Below the pieces are notes generated by a model. The model was given only the letters and a program-made list of their open reading frames with translations, did not search any database and was not told where the DNA came from. A stretch of DNA of 64,000 nt from positions 1-64,000 of the forward strand of contig NZ_JBBPHP010000036.1 of the NCBI RefSeq assembly GCF_038039535.1, in the 5' to 3' direction. Made by a program: the position numbers and the translations under genes. The DNA is from Catalinimonas sp038039535 (GTDB taxonomy: Bacteria > Bacteroidota > Bacteroidia > Cytophagales > Cyclobacteriaceae). Within the stretch, counting starts at the first letter, position 1. Each line of letters begins with the position of its first letter. This document shows, in pieces, positions 43,645 through 52,882 of the stretch.

Positions 43645-44403
43645 CTAGTGCTTTATTAAATGTGCTTTATGACGCTCAGAGGGAAACGTTATACCAGTAT
43701 TTTTTTCACAGACTCGTAGTAGTTGCTCCTGTAGTTTAGTGTCATCGGCTTCAGGCCTGGGGGATTGCTGCTGTTGATGATAAAAGTATTTTCCTGATAC
43801 AAGAGCTTCCTGATCCTGGCTTGTTGCAAGCCAAACCTGAGTCTCATAGCCTTGCTGTAAGTCATCTGGAGCTCCTTTTCCGCCCATATTCGTGGGTACC
43901 CATCCTGGATCTACCGAATTCGCGTAGACCTCAGGAAACAGACGAGCTACAGCTTTCATCAATGTAATGATATGCAGTTTGGAGTCTGAATAAGTCGTAT
44001 GATTTGGGTCAGATCCCTTGGATAAAGGTGTACCGCTCCGGTGCATACCCGAGCTTAGGTAAATCAAACGTTCAGGCAAATCAATCAGGCTAGTCAGGAG
44101 GTAAGGAGCCAGGAGATTTATATTGAAAATCTGATGGCCTAAACCCTGGTAGATCCCGGCATTGTGGATCACAGCATCAAAATGACCCAGTGCGTTCACA
44201 TTTTCAGCTAACTGTTTGGTCTCTTCCATATCTTCCAGATCACCCATTAACACATCTTTGGCATCAGGCAGGCTTTCTCTGGTTTCCTTTGCCCTCTTCT
44301 CGTTTCGGGCATGCAAAACCACCTTATGCCCCTGATTGATCAGAGATTTTGCTGCCAGTAGTCCCAGACCTGTGGATGAACCAGTAATAAATATATGTGC
44401 CAT
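43645..44403 (-). CDS. Short-chain dehydrogenase/reductase
   Basis: The product has 252 residues with no signal peptide. The Rossmann NAD(P) motif TGSSTGLG lies at 7-14, then NAG at 81-83, and the active-site triad S118, Y138 and K142 in YSDSK. Length and motifs are classical SDR. R31-like basic residues after the second strand (HARNEKR) favour NADPH. The substrate is unknown. It stands alone between debris on both sides. Confidence 0.85.
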   Translation of the reverse strand: MAHIFITGSSTGLGLLAAKSLINQGHKVVLHARNEKRAKETRESLPDAKDVLMGDLEDMEETKQLAENVNALGHFDAVIHNAGIYQGLGHQIFNINLLAPYLLTSLIDLPERLIYLSSGMHRSGTPLSKGSDPNHTTYSDSKLHIITLMKAVARLFPEVYANSVDPGWVPTNMGGKGAPDDLQQGYETQVWLATSQDQEALVSGKYFYHQQQQSPRPEADDTKLQEQLLRVCEKNTGITFPSERHKAHLIKH

Positions 44404-45129
44404 ATTTAGCGGTTTTTAGTTCAGTAAGCATTTCCTTCTGTAAATGTCATGAGATACAGAATAGTTTGCTTAGCTCTTGTCTTTACTTCGCTAAAAATGC
44501 ATCAATGCGTGACACTTCTATGCCTTTACATTCGGGTATGGGCCACCTGGCCGTAAGCCCACATGATCAGATATTGATATGCTTAAATTTATCTAAATCT
44601 TTGTGCGCGTGTGCACCAGGATTTTCTTAGATATTGCAAAGCTTGCATTGTCCGCACAGACTCGTTTTCGTATCTAAAACATCATTGATCTTCTTTGTGA
44701 GCCTAACGCTCGTTTCAGACTTGGTAATCACTTTACCACACATTGCTTTGATCATTTCTGAAGTCTCTTCCTGTATTGGCTTTTAAGTCTGTGATTCATA
44801 CGTGCCTATTCATAAGCCAACGCCAACGCAATGGTGCCCAATACCTCTCCCTGCGCTGGCAATTGATAATGCATCTTTTCATAAATTTTATTCTTTATTT
44901 CAATTCAAACGTAACCGTTTACTGTCCGAACCTACTGCCCCCGCAGGTCCGGAAAACTTATCAATATGTCCACGCTTTGTGTAGCTATATGAAGTGGGAA
45001 AGCCTTTGTAGAAAAGTACCGGGGTTTAGGTGTGGAAAATAGAATTAGTTGGTGGAGAGTATCTCTTCTCTTCAAGGAAATGCTTACCTTCTATTTTCCA
45101 TATCTTAAAAGATTGAAGTTTGATACGCT
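44404..45129. other. Intergenic stretch, no confident gene
   Basis: Within this gap the minus strand has a 42-codon frame at 44627-44755 (MIKAMCGKVITKSE, ending CGQCKLCNI) with closely spaced cysteines. No family is evident and no support exists beyond the open frame. Plus-strand frames here look random. The SDR promoter must lie at the left end. Confidence 0.3.
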
Positions 45130-46044
45130 ATGAAAAAAATTTTCTTACTTTTTTTATGTCCGCTTTACTTATGCGCTCAGGTGCCAGAAGGCAAACAGGT
45201 CATCAGTTCACTTTACATTTACGATCTTGAGACTGGAAAATCCGAACTCATTTTAGAAGAAAAGCGCCATTTTGAAGCGCCTAACTGGTCCAGGGATGGA
45301 GCGTATCTCCTGATTAATAGTGAGGGCAGGCTGGAGAAGGTAAGTATAGAGGGTAAAAAGCTGGGAAAACTGGATACGGACTTTGTACAGAAAGCCAACA
45401 ATGATCATGGGTATTCTTTTGATGGAGAAACCTTATTCATTTCAAGTGGCAAGGCTGATGTTGAAGGATGGTCCTCCTTTATTTTCAAAATGCCTACCGA
45501 AGGCGGTACGCCCGTTCAGATTACTCCCTTGTCTCCCTCGTATTGGCATGGCGTTTCTCCTGATGGAGAATATATTGTGTATTGTGCTCCTAGAAATGAA
45601 AACTATGACGTTTACAAAATGCATGTGAATGGGGGAGAAGAAATTCGCCTGACTTCCGCGGAAGGGCTGGATGATGGTCCTGAATACTCACCTGATGGAG
45701 CGTATATCTATTTCAACTCCTATCGCTCAGGCATGATGCAGATCTGGCGGATGAAGCCTGATGGATCTGAGCCGGAGCAAATGACCTTTGATGATCATTC
45801 TGACTGGTTTGCCCATATTTCTCCCAATAATGATGTCGCCACGATTATCACCTATATGGAAGATCAGGAGCAAGGCCACCCTTTTGGCAAGCAGGTAAAG
45901 CTTCGTTTGCTGGACCTTGAGACCAAAAAGGTAAGGGATTTAACCGAAGAGTTTTACGGCGGGCAGGGCACCATTAATGTTCCTTCCTGGAATCCAAAAG
46001 GCACCAAATTCGCCTATGTGAGATATGCAGTGGAAGACATCTGA
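45130..46044 (+). CDS. Secreted TolB/PD40-type beta-propeller protein
   Basis: This 304-residue protein has a signal peptide (about 1-16, ending LCAQ). PD40 repeats follow: WSRDGAYLLINS, SFDGETLFISSG, SPDGEYIVYCAPRN, SPDGAYIYFNSYRSGMMQIW and SWNPKGTKFAY. These are the WD40-like TolB blades, giving one six-bladed propeller. No TolB N-terminal domain, peptidase or other enzyme is attached. Stand-alone secreted PD40 proteins are frequent near sugar-utilisation genes of Bacteroidota; some may be oligogalacturonate-lyase-like, but the metal-binding His cluster is not obvious here. A perfect 12-bp stem-loop follows. Confidence 0.72.
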   Translation: MKKIFLLFLCPLYLCAQVPEGKQVISSLYIYDLETGKSELILEEKRHFEAPNWSRDGAYLLINSEGRLEKVSIEGKKLGKLDTDFVQKANNDHGYSFDGETLFISSGKADVEGWSSFIFKMPTEGGTPVQITPLSPSYWHGVSPDGEYIVYCAPRNENYDVYKMHVNGGEEIRLTSAEGLDDGPEYSPDGAYIYFNSYRSGMMQIWRMKPDGSEPEQMTFDDHSDWFAHISPNNDVATIITYMEDQEQGHPFGKQVKLRLLDLETKKVRDLTEEFYGGQGTINVPSWNPKGTKFAYVRYAVEDI

Positions 46045-46066
46045 TTGGATTTCAGCATAATAAAAA

Positions 46067-46097
46067 AACAGCCTTACAGGATAAATGTAAGGCTGTT
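46067..46097. terminator. Perfect 12-bp stem-loop terminator
   Basis: AACAGCCTTACA pairs perfectly with TGTAAGGCTGTT around GGATAAA. On the minus strand the stem is followed by a T-run (the A-run at 46062-46068), so it works best for leftward transcripts. It also lies 22 bases after the TolB-like gene, so it may serve both directions. Confidence 0.7.
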
Positions 46098-46123
46098 TGT
46101 ATGGTGTGGGTAAGTTTTAATAA

Positions 46124-46204
46124 TCATTTTGAATAATGTATACCTTCGTCATATTTGAATAAGGTATAGCCTTCTTCCTGGTCGCTGGTGTCGGCCACAC
46201 CTGC
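46124..46204 (-). pseudogene. C-terminal remnant of an unidentified gene
   Basis: On the minus strand the sequence gives AGVADTSDQEEGYTLFKYDE then GIHYSK and a stop at 46124. Upstream codons read EPGDSYLG in another frame, indicating a frameshift. It is protein-like, but the family is unknown. The terminator at 46067 lies just past its end, as for a former gene. Confidence 0.35.
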
Positions 46205-46290
46205 CTAAATAGCTATCGCCTGGCTCAGAAACCATAGATTGTACCTATTCCAGGTATGACAAAACTTCACTGTCTTGAGGAAATATCGGG

Positions 46291-46431
46291 GTTGTCAACG
46301 TCAAACTTACACCTGTTGATATCGAAGAAATTGAAGACGCTGCTTCCAAAATTACCATCTAAAGAGCGCACTATCCGGAAGGAATGGAAAAGAAAAGCGG
46401 GCACCTGGTAGAAGGTAATATTTTTGAATAA
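46291..46431 (+). pseudogene. C-terminal remnant of an aldo/keto reductase gene
   Basis: The frame reads VVNVKLTPVDIEEIEDAASK, then ITI, a TAA stop, and then RAHYPEGMEKKSGHLVEGN to a final stop at 46429-46431. The pattern LT..DI.EI..A..KI...G.RYPE is the standard end of Tas/YdhF-like aldo/keto reductases. A stop codon replaces the Gln or Gly before R/HYPE. The barrel with the catalytic Tyr is absent. Confidence 0.55.
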
Positions 46432-46459
46432 TGCGATTTAAGGACATAAAGTCAGAAAC

Positions 46460-47959
46460 TTATTTCCAGGATACCAGACTTTTTTCAATAATAAGAATAG
46501 GAGCATCATAAACAGGAACCCTTTCAAAGATGAGCTTATCTTCTTCTTTGTGAAATGTTTCTTTTGGAATTTCATATACTTTTCCTGTGATGATATCCAC
46601 ATATACAGCCTCATCCATCCTTGCTCCTATCAGAGTTAACTGGATATCTTTGGTTTCCGTGGATTCAGTAGGAATATTTTCATCCATCCAAAGTGTATAA
46701 ACCTGCTTATTTGAATTGTGGTGCTCATAGCCATAAAATGCCAGGCTTCTATCTGTGTTCATATTGTATTTCACTTCTCTTGGATTTACCGTAGCCTTGG
46801 TGTTGAAAGTAGGTTTTACATTTTTGATACGGCTCAGGGAATGATCAAAAACCGAGGCTACGTGTTGCATCGCATAATAGGCCATCTTGGGGCGGATGGC
46901 ACGCATGGTGGAGTCAGATTGTATGATTCCCTTGACGTTTAACCTGGTAATAGGTCCGTCAAGGTGATAATTCATATCTATGATGCCTAGGATGCTGCTT
47001 TCCATATCATGTCCCAGGTCACCCAGCATTCTTCGGGTATTCCATTTGGCCTGCGTAAATTCACTCCAGGGATAATCCCCTAATGCTCCTCTGCCTGCTC
47101 CACCCATAGAGGGGCACCCGTTTTCACCCTGCCGAAGTTTTACCTCCGGGCCATATTTGTCCAGTACTTTTCGTAGTTCAGCCACGTGCCAGTAATTTTC
47201 ATCAGGGTTGTATACATAGTCGTGATAAGTCATATTATCAAAGAGCTGCATTTTTCCTTTCTCATGGATGTACTTAAAAAAAGTGTCTGCATAGGCAAGG
47301 TCAATATGACCCATAGACAATCCTGATATTCTGGCCTCCGGCTGTATTCTTTTGATGATTTCCGCTGTACGAATATTGAGTTTAGCCACGTCTATTGGCT
47401 GGTTAATAGCATTATCCCCAAAGTTAGGCTCATTCCAGATTTCCCACTCTTTTACTTTATCTTGGTATCGTATGACCATCGCTTCTACCCAGCGATCCCA
47501 GGCAGCCAGAGCTTCAGCCGAAGTAGGCATTCCGGCACTCAGATTGATTCCACCACCCCCTGAGTATATAGGATTACCGTAGGAGGTTTGCAGCCAGGGC
47601 TCGCATCCCCTGCTTATGGCTTCGTCTATGATATGGTCCAGCCATTGCCAGTCATACTGGCCTTTCACCTTCTCCGTTTTTGCCCAACCTGCCTGAAGAC
47701 GCAGCCTTTTGATACCCAGAGGGGCCAGATACTCCTTGTATTCATCAAAATCAGCCATATCTCTATCCAGAGTTTCACAACCCAAAATCCAATTGGAGGA
47801 TTCTATTTCAAATGTGCTTTTGGTTTGTAGATGCCCCAGCAGGCGAAAAGAGATTGGTAGATCGTCCACAGCATTATCCGCCCCGGGAATATGACTTTGC
47901 GCCACCAGATCTAGACTTATTATTAGAATGATCAGCAGCGTAATGATGTTCTTAAACAT
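46460..47959 (-). CDS. Secreted GH39-like glycoside hydrolase (clan GH-A)
   Basis: The product has 499 residues and a signal peptide (about 1-21, ending LVAQ). It is a TIM barrel with clan GH-A catalytic residues: acid/base E177 in WEIWNEPN and nucleophile E279 in RQGENG. A C-terminal beta-sandwich (about 390-499) completes the usual GH39 layout. GH39 and related families include beta-xylosidases and iduronidases. It is a paralogue of the enzyme at 54639-56105, and both share the N-terminal GCETLDRD/GGETLDRD element. A 19-bp palindrome shared with the iclR and susC promoters ends at its start codon, placing it in the same regulon as the rightward operon. Confidence 0.8.
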   Translation of the reverse strand: MFKNIITLLIILIISLDLVAQSHIPGADNAVDDLPISFRLLGHLQTKSTFEIESSNWILGCETLDRDMADFDEYKEYLAPLGIKRLRLQAGWAKTEKVKGQYDWQWLDHIIDEAISRGCEPWLQTSYGNPIYSGGGGINLSAGMPTSAEALAAWDRWVEAMVIRYQDKVKEWEIWNEPNFGDNAINQPIDVAKLNIRTAEIIKRIQPEARISGLSMGHIDLAYADTFFKYIHEKGKMQLFDNMTYHDYVYNPDENYWHVAELRKVLDKYGPEVKLRQGENGCPSMGGAGRGALGDYPWSEFTQAKWNTRRMLGDLGHDMESSILGIIDMNYHLDGPITRLNVKGIIQSDSTMRAIRPKMAYYAMQHVASVFDHSLSRIKNVKPTFNTKATVNPREVKYNMNTDRSLAFYGYEHHNSNKQVYTLWMDENIPTESTETKDIQLTLIGARMDEAVYVDIITGKVYEIPKETFHKEEDKLIFERVPVYDAPILIIEKSLVSWK

Positions 47960-47977
47960 ATTTTATATTATAAAATA
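47959..47977. promoter_or_regulatory. Palindrome A of the IclR-type set, at the GH39-like start
   Basis: On the minus strand it reads TATTTTATAATATAAAATA, identical to the palindromes before iclR and susC when all are read in gene direction. The last base is also the A of the ATG, so binding here would block transcription or translation start. It may instead fold as an RNA hairpin in the leader. Confidence 0.6.
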
Positions 47978-48064
47978 CTTCTTAAAGTGGTCTTATCCTT
48001 AACCAAAAGTTTGATGTGATAATGTGTACCAATATTTTAGTGCGTATTATAAATTTGTGATACA

Positions 48065-48775
48065 CTAAAAATATCCACCTCTTTCCACCACTTTTTTAGC
48101 AGAAAAACCTTCTTTCACCCATGAACGGATTTCCTGCTCACCTTTTTTGATTTCTTCGGCACGCACCAACACTTCGTATGCAATTTCTCTAGGTACTACA
48201 AGAGCACCATCTACATCAGCAAAAATCAGGTCTCCGGGATAAATGGTGACTTTTCCTATTTTCACGGACACATTATAAGCGGTGATCTTACAGCGGCCAA
48301 GCGTTCCATTGGAGCTTCTGTACTTATGAAAAACCGGAAAATTTTGGGCCAGCACCTGCATAGTATCTCTTAATCCTCCTTCAATGACAGCGCCACGGGC
48401 CCCTCTGGCAATGGCAGAGGCAGTCATCACTTCTCCCCAATGGGCAGCTTCAGTTTCTCCTCCGGTATCCCATACGACCATGCACTCTCTGGGCATGTCA
48501 TCCAGCATTTCCGCCCTTTTTTCCATTTCTCCTTTAAAGGATGGGTCTTTGACACTTCGGATGGTATAAGCAATTCCAGCGGCTTTCATTTCCATAGCTA
48601 ATGGCATAATCTCATTGGGCAAAGCCTGATCCAGCAGGGCATGTTCTCTGAGAACATCGTTCACCGCTCCGGTGTATAATTCCTCATATCGCTCGCACAG
48701 TTCTTTTTCGGAGATAGGAAGTTTAGCCAGTTCTTTTTTATCAAGCTTTTGCTCCAGTTTTTCCAGATTCATCAT
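48065..48775 (-). CDS. RraA-family protein (aldolase/hydratase-like)
   Basis: The product has 236 residues. The RraA/HMG-aldolase core is clear: GEVMTASAIARGARGAVIEGGLRDT (about 113-137; the G-E-V-M start and the R-D pair are the substrate/metal site) and PGDLIFADVDGALVVP (about 189-204). RraA-like proteins in sugar-acid loci act as aldolases on 4-hydroxy-2-oxo-acids or as lyases; only a few regulate RNase E. Its place between iclR and the GH39-like gene, close to a uronate pathway, favours an enzyme. It is 25 bases downstream of iclR in the same direction, so they are probably co-transcribed. Confidence 0.8.
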   Translation of the reverse strand: MMNLEKLEQKLDKKELAKLPISEKELCERYEELYTGAVNDVLREHALLDQALPNEIMPLAMEMKAAGIAYTIRSVKDPSFKGEMEKRAEMLDDMPRECMVVWDTGGETEAAHWGEVMTASAIARGARGAVIEGGLRDTMQVLAQNFPVFHKYRSSNGTLGRCKITAYNVSVKIGKVTIYPGDLIFADVDGALVVPREIAYEVLVRAEEIKKGEQEIRSWVKEGFSAKKVVERGGYF

Positions 48776-48800
48776 AATCTATGCTACTTATTTAGTTTTT

Positions 48801-49574
48801 TTATTTATTAACTTTTTTTATTTCATGCTGAGGATTGGCTTCCATTTTTAGATTTGCTGCAATTGCCTGAGCTGTCTCTTGCATTTGAGCCACAATGTTC
48901 TCTCGTGTATCATTGTTAAATCTAAATTCCGGTAAGAAGACCCCCAGACTGGCGTGTACCAGCTTCTCCAGTTCAATAGGTACTGCTACACCTAATATTT
49001 GGGTTTTGGTAACCTGCACAGCCATACCTTTTTTTCTGATTTTATTCAGTTCAACCAAAAGGTCCTCTTCATCATGAATATCCTCCCATACCTCCGGATC
49101 AGGCAGTCCGTACTTTTTGATATGCTCTTTAATTTTCGTTTCCGGCAGATATGCCAGCAAAACTCTTCCCGAAGCTGTCTGGTATACCGGCTTTTCTTTT
49201 TTATTAATTACCCTTAGCTCCTGATTGGCCTGTACTTCATGGATACTAATCCGGATATCGTTTCTCAAAATACCCAGCATACAGCTTTCATTGATGGTTT
49301 CAGTCAGCTTTTCCATCGGAAGTGTAGCTGCTTTAACTAAGCCCAGGGTATCAGAAAAATCACCAGTGATGAAATAGGGCATAGTCCCAATACCATAGCC
49401 TTTGCTGGCTGTTTTCTGAAGGTAATTCCTGTCAAGCATGGTCTTGATGATATTGGCACAGGTACCGTGATTCAGGTTAAGCCCGTCAGCGATGTCCTTG
49501 AGAGGCACGTCTTTTCTTCCGCTATTGGCGATGAATTCCAGAATATCAAAGGCTCTATGTAATACTTGGATCAT
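48801..49574 (-). CDS. IclR-family transcriptional regulator
   Basis: The ATG at 49574 gives 257 residues; the frame is open further to a TTG at 49616, but that extension looks non-native. The N-terminal winged helix (about 1-65: LHRAFDILEFIA, VPLKDIADGLNLNHGTCANI) and C-terminal effector domain (about 75-250) are canonical IclR. Members are usually repressors released by sugar acids (for example KdgR) or aromatic acids. An identical 19-bp palindrome lies upstream of this gene, of the divergent susC and of the GH39-like gene, so it is probably the local autoregulated repressor. The effector is likely a uronate intermediate, by context only. Confidence 0.9.
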   Translation of the reverse strand: MIQVLHRAFDILEFIANSGRKDVPLKDIADGLNLNHGTCANIIKTMLDRNYLQKTASKGYGIGTMPYFITGDFSDTLGLVKAATLPMEKLTETINESCMLGILRNDIRISIHEVQANQELRVINKKEKPVYQTASGRVLLAYLPETKIKEHIKKYGLPDPEVWEDIHDEEDLLVELNKIRKKGMAVQVTKTQILGVAVPIELEKLVHASLGVFLPEFRFNNDTRENIVAQMQETAQAIAANLKMEANPQHEIKKVNK

Positions 49575-49626
49575 GATGAATGTGCATTGAGTGAATGCAT
49601 AAAATACACAATGCAATGATAATAAT

Positions 49627-49647
49627 ATATTTTATATTATAAAATAT
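49627..49647. promoter_or_regulatory. Palindrome B of the IclR-type set, upstream of iclR
   Basis: This is the 19-base palindrome (TATTTTATA-T-TATAAAATA on the plus strand), with one further matching pair on each side. It lies about 52 bases upstream of the iclR ATG, on the side facing susC. The position fits autorepression and, with palindrome C at 49794, control of both divergent promoters. Confidence 0.6.
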
Positions 49648-49793
49648 TCTTTCATAATATCTTACCCCAATAATATTGAGAAATTTTATGATCAGAATAA
49701 AAAGAGCTGTTTATCAACCTATAGGATTAATATTTTCTTAAAAATTTTGTTGGATAATAAAATGCAAATGAATAAGTTTGAATTGTAAAACAA

Positions 49794-49812
49794 TATTTTA
49801 TAATATAAAATA
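49794..49812. promoter_or_regulatory. Palindrome C of the IclR-type set, just before susC
   Basis: TATTTTATAATATAAAATA ends 7 bases before the susC ATG at 49820. It is identical, in gene orientation, to palindromes A and B. So close to the start codon it must lie in the leader RNA or cover the transcription start. Confidence 0.6.
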
Positions 49813-49819
49813 AAAAGGC

Positions 49820-52800
49820 ATGAAAAATATCTATGTACTGATATTGATGACCTTCCTTACAACAACCTACGCACTTGCTCAATCTAACACAGTCAGTGGT
49901 ACCATTACAGATGATGAGAATAACCCCATCCCAGGAGTGAATATCATCGTGAAGGGCACTACCACAGGTACCGTGAGTGATGTTGATGGAAAATACAGTC
50001 TTCAGGTAGCAGATCAGAATGTTACCCTTGTGTTTTCATCTATTGGTTACGTAAGAGAAGAAATAGCATTGAATGGGAGGTCTGTCATTGATCTGGCACT
50101 CAGCCAGGACATCACCTCTCTTTCAGAAGTAGTTGTAGTCGGCTATGGTACCCAGAAACGAGAAGATCTGACAGGTTCACTGGTTTCAGCCCCTTTAGAA
50201 GCTTTTGAAGAATCACCCAATACCAATGTACTGCAATCCTTAAGTGGTTCTGTTCCCGGTATTAACATAGGGCAAACCTCTACAGCAGGCGAAGAACCTG
50301 ACATACAAATCCGTGGACAGTCCAGTATCAATGGAAATCAGGAACCCCTAATTGTCCTGGATGGTATTATTTACCGTGGTAGAATCGCCGATATCAATCC
50401 CAGAGATATTGCCTCAGTAGATGTGCTGAAAGATGCCAGCAGCAAAGCAGTTTACGGAGCACAGGCTGCTAATGGCGTCGTGCTGATCACTACAAAAAAC
50501 GGGAAATCTGCGCAGAAACCCATCATCAATTATAGCGGATACTATACTACCCAGACGCCTGCCAACGAGCTTACACCGCTGGGCAGAGAAGGGTTTCTAA
50601 AGAAAGCAAGAGATATTGACTGGGAAAATGGATTTCTGGCACCGGATTATACCCAGGAAAACCCGGACTGGACGCTTGAAAATGATACCGGATTTTTTCC
50701 TCCCTTGCTGGAAGGGTTGGCGAATGGAACGGATTATGACTGGTATGATGAAGTCACTGATCCGGGATTTATTACCGATCACCAGCTGAGTGTGAGGGGA
50801 AGTAGCGATAAATCTTCCTATTTTCTTTCTGGAGGATATACCAATCAGAAAGGCTGGATGCTCAATGATAAGTACCGCAGGGTGACTGCCAGAATCAATG
50901 TAGATACTGAGATTACAGAATGGCTCACCATCGGAGCCAATACATTTGGTTCTTTTTCCGATTATTCTGGTGAAAGTCCTCAACTGGCTCAACTCCCTCA
51001 AATGAGTCCTCTGGCAGCCCCTCGGGATGAGAATGGAGAACTGATAATCAATCCTCTGGGTGATAATCGCCTGAATCCATTTTTGCAAAGCGCTTCTGAT
51101 GACCGTGACCTTAGAAACAATCTTTCAGGAATATTTTATGCGCAGCTAAGGATTCCACAAATAGAAGGTCTTAGCTATCGGGCCAACTTCAGCAATAATT
51201 ACCGCTGGGATGCGCTGAGCAGTGCTAATCCTTATGATGAAGGTCAGGCAGGGAGAGCCATCAAGATCAATCGCGCCACCTACGATATGCTGTTTGACAA
51301 TATCGTCAACTATAAGAGAGAATTTGGCAATCATCATCTTGATGTGACCTTCTTGTACGGTTTCAACAAGATCAATTTTGATGAGAACCGTGCCGAAGGG
51401 ACAAACTTTTCCAATCTGACATTATCGTACAACAGCCTGGAGCAGGCCGTGATCCAAAGAATTTATTCAGCGGCCTGGGAAGAAAGCTATTTGTACCAGA
51501 TGGGCCGGATCAATTACGATTTCAAAAATAAATACCTGCTGACAGCTACCCTTCGTCGGGATGGATTCAGTGGTTTTTCTGAAAACAATAAGTTTGGACT
51601 TTTTCCCTCACTGGGTTTGGGATGGGTGCTCTCGGAAGAAAACTTTCTGGCTAATGCAGCGAATATTAACTTCCTGAAAATACGAGCCAGCTATGGCATC
51701 AATGGTAACCTCACCAGCCGCTATAGTTCGTTGGCCCAAGTAAGTGCGGGAGCAGAATCACAATATGTATTTGGTGATGGAGGAAGTACCGTAAACGGAC
51801 AAAGAATGAGTTCCCTTTCCAACCCCGATCTTTCGTGGGAAAGAACGAGTGGGATCAACCTGGGTGTAGATTTTGAAGTGCTCAACAGCAGAGTTTCAGG
51901 TAGTATTGATTATTACCAATCTACCACCACCGATCTGCTCTGGAATTTTGTGCTTCCTGAAATTACCGGATTTGAAAATATTGCTTCCAACGTTGGAGAG
52001 ATCAGCAATACCGGCCTGGAAGCGATACTCAACACCAGCCCGGTGCGCACTGGCAACTTTAGCTGGGATCTGGCTTTCAACTTCGCTTCCAACAATAACC
52101 GCATTGAAACCCTCCTGGGACTGGATCGCGATGGTGATGGACAGGAAGATGATCTGATCGCCAACGGATTGTTTATTGGTGAGCCCATCGGGGCCATCTA
52201 TGGGTATGTTGTTGATGGTATATGGCAGGTTGACGAAGCAGAAGAGATTCCCGATGGATTTGCTCCCGGACTTTACAAACTCCGTGACCTGGATGGGGAT
52301 GGTAATATTACACCTCAGGGAGATAGAACTATTCTGGGGCGTGAAGAGCCTGCCTACCAGTTTGGTATTCAGAATACGCTGCGTTACAAGGATTTTGCTT
52401 TTAAGTTTTTTATCAAATCCATTCAGGGAGGCAATGATGGCTATTTAGGATTAAATAACCCCTGGGATGGAGGTTATGGTACCCCCGGCACAGCACAGGC
52501 AAGCAACTGGTTTGCAGAGATTGACTACTGGACACCTTCCAATCCTGATGCTATTTATCGCCGTTCCGGGCCGGATGCTTCCATTGGCGGCCAGAGATAT
52601 TTTGCTCGTAATTTTGTCCGGCTGCAAGACATTTCCCTTTCCTATAATCTAAGGTCTAGCCTCACCGAACGCATCGGACTGCAAAGTCTCAAGGTTTTCA
52701 TCAGTGGCAAAAACCTGATCACCCTTACCGATTGGGAGGGCTGGGACCCGGAGACAGGGCAGGGGTTGGGAGCCAATCAGCAAGTTGGGGATGATAATAG

Positions 52801-52864
52801 CAGACTAAGAAGTGCTCTGCCTGTGATGCGCGGCTTTACGCTAGGTCTGGACATTTCATTGTAA
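49820..52864 (+). CDS. SusC/RagA-family TonB-dependent transporter, no STN domain
   Basis: The product has 1014 residues. A signal peptide (about 1-20, ending ALAQ) is followed directly by the carboxypeptidase-regulatory-like sandwich (about 23-95; GTITDDENNPIPGVNIIVKG), then SLSEVVVVGYGTQ (about 99-111), plug and beta-barrel. It lacks the STN domain of the SusC at 6617, so it does not use the FecR route; control is by the IclR-type palindrome at 49794-49812 instead. Its SusD partner begins 18 bases after the stop. Downstream enzymes point to a glucuronic-acid-containing glycan. The family call is certain; the exact ligand is not. Confidence 0.95.
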   Translation: MKNIYVLILMTFLTTTYALAQSNTVSGTITDDENNPIPGVNIIVKGTTTGTVSDVDGKYSLQVADQNVTLVFSSIGYVREEIALNGRSVIDLALSQDITSLSEVVVVGYGTQKREDLTGSLVSAPLEAFEESPNTNVLQSLSGSVPGINIGQTSTAGEEPDIQIRGQSSINGNQEPLIVLDGIIYRGRIADINPRDIASVDVLKDASSKAVYGAQAANGVVLITTKNGKSAQKPIINYSGYYTTQTPANELTPLGREGFLKKARDIDWENGFLAPDYTQENPDWTLENDTGFFPPLLEGLANGTDYDWYDEVTDPGFITDHQLSVRGSSDKSSYFLSGGYTNQKGWMLNDKYRRVTARINVDTEITEWLTIGANTFGSFSDYSGESPQLAQLPQMSPLAAPRDENGELIINPLGDNRLNPFLQSASDDRDLRNNLSGIFYAQLRIPQIEGLSYRANFSNNYRWDALSSANPYDEGQAGRAIKINRATYDMLFDNIVNYKREFGNHHLDVTFLYGFNKINFDENRAEGTNFSNLTLSYNSLEQAVIQRIYSAAWEESYLYQMGRINYDFKNKYLLTATLRRDGFSGFSENNKFGLFPSLGLGWVLSEENFLANAANINFLKIRASYGINGNLTSRYSSLAQVSAGAESQYVFGDGGSTVNGQRMSSLSNPDLSWERTSGINLGVDFEVLNSRVSGSIDYYQSTTTDLLWNFVLPEITGFENIASNVGEISNTGLEAILNTSPVRTGNFSWDLAFNFASNNNRIETLLGLDRDGDGQEDDLIANGLFIGEPIGAIYGYVVDGIWQVDEAEEIPDGFAPGLYKLRDLDGDGNITPQGDRTILGREEPAYQFGIQNTLRYKDFAFKFFIKSIQGGNDGYLGLNNPWDGGYGTPGTAQASNWFAEIDYWTPSNPDAIYRRSGPDASIGGQRYFARNFVRLQDISLSYNLRSSLTERIGLQSLKVFISGKNLITLTDWEGWDPETGQGLGANQQVGDDNSRLRSALPVMRGFTLGLDISL

Positions 52865-52882
52865 TCAAAGAATTTTACTGAC

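Noticed and set aside
48030..48060. Degenerate copy of the IclR-type palindrome (TATTTTAGTGCGTATTATAAA)
   Set aside because: Only one half-site matches and the position is downstream of the RraA gene; too weak to call.
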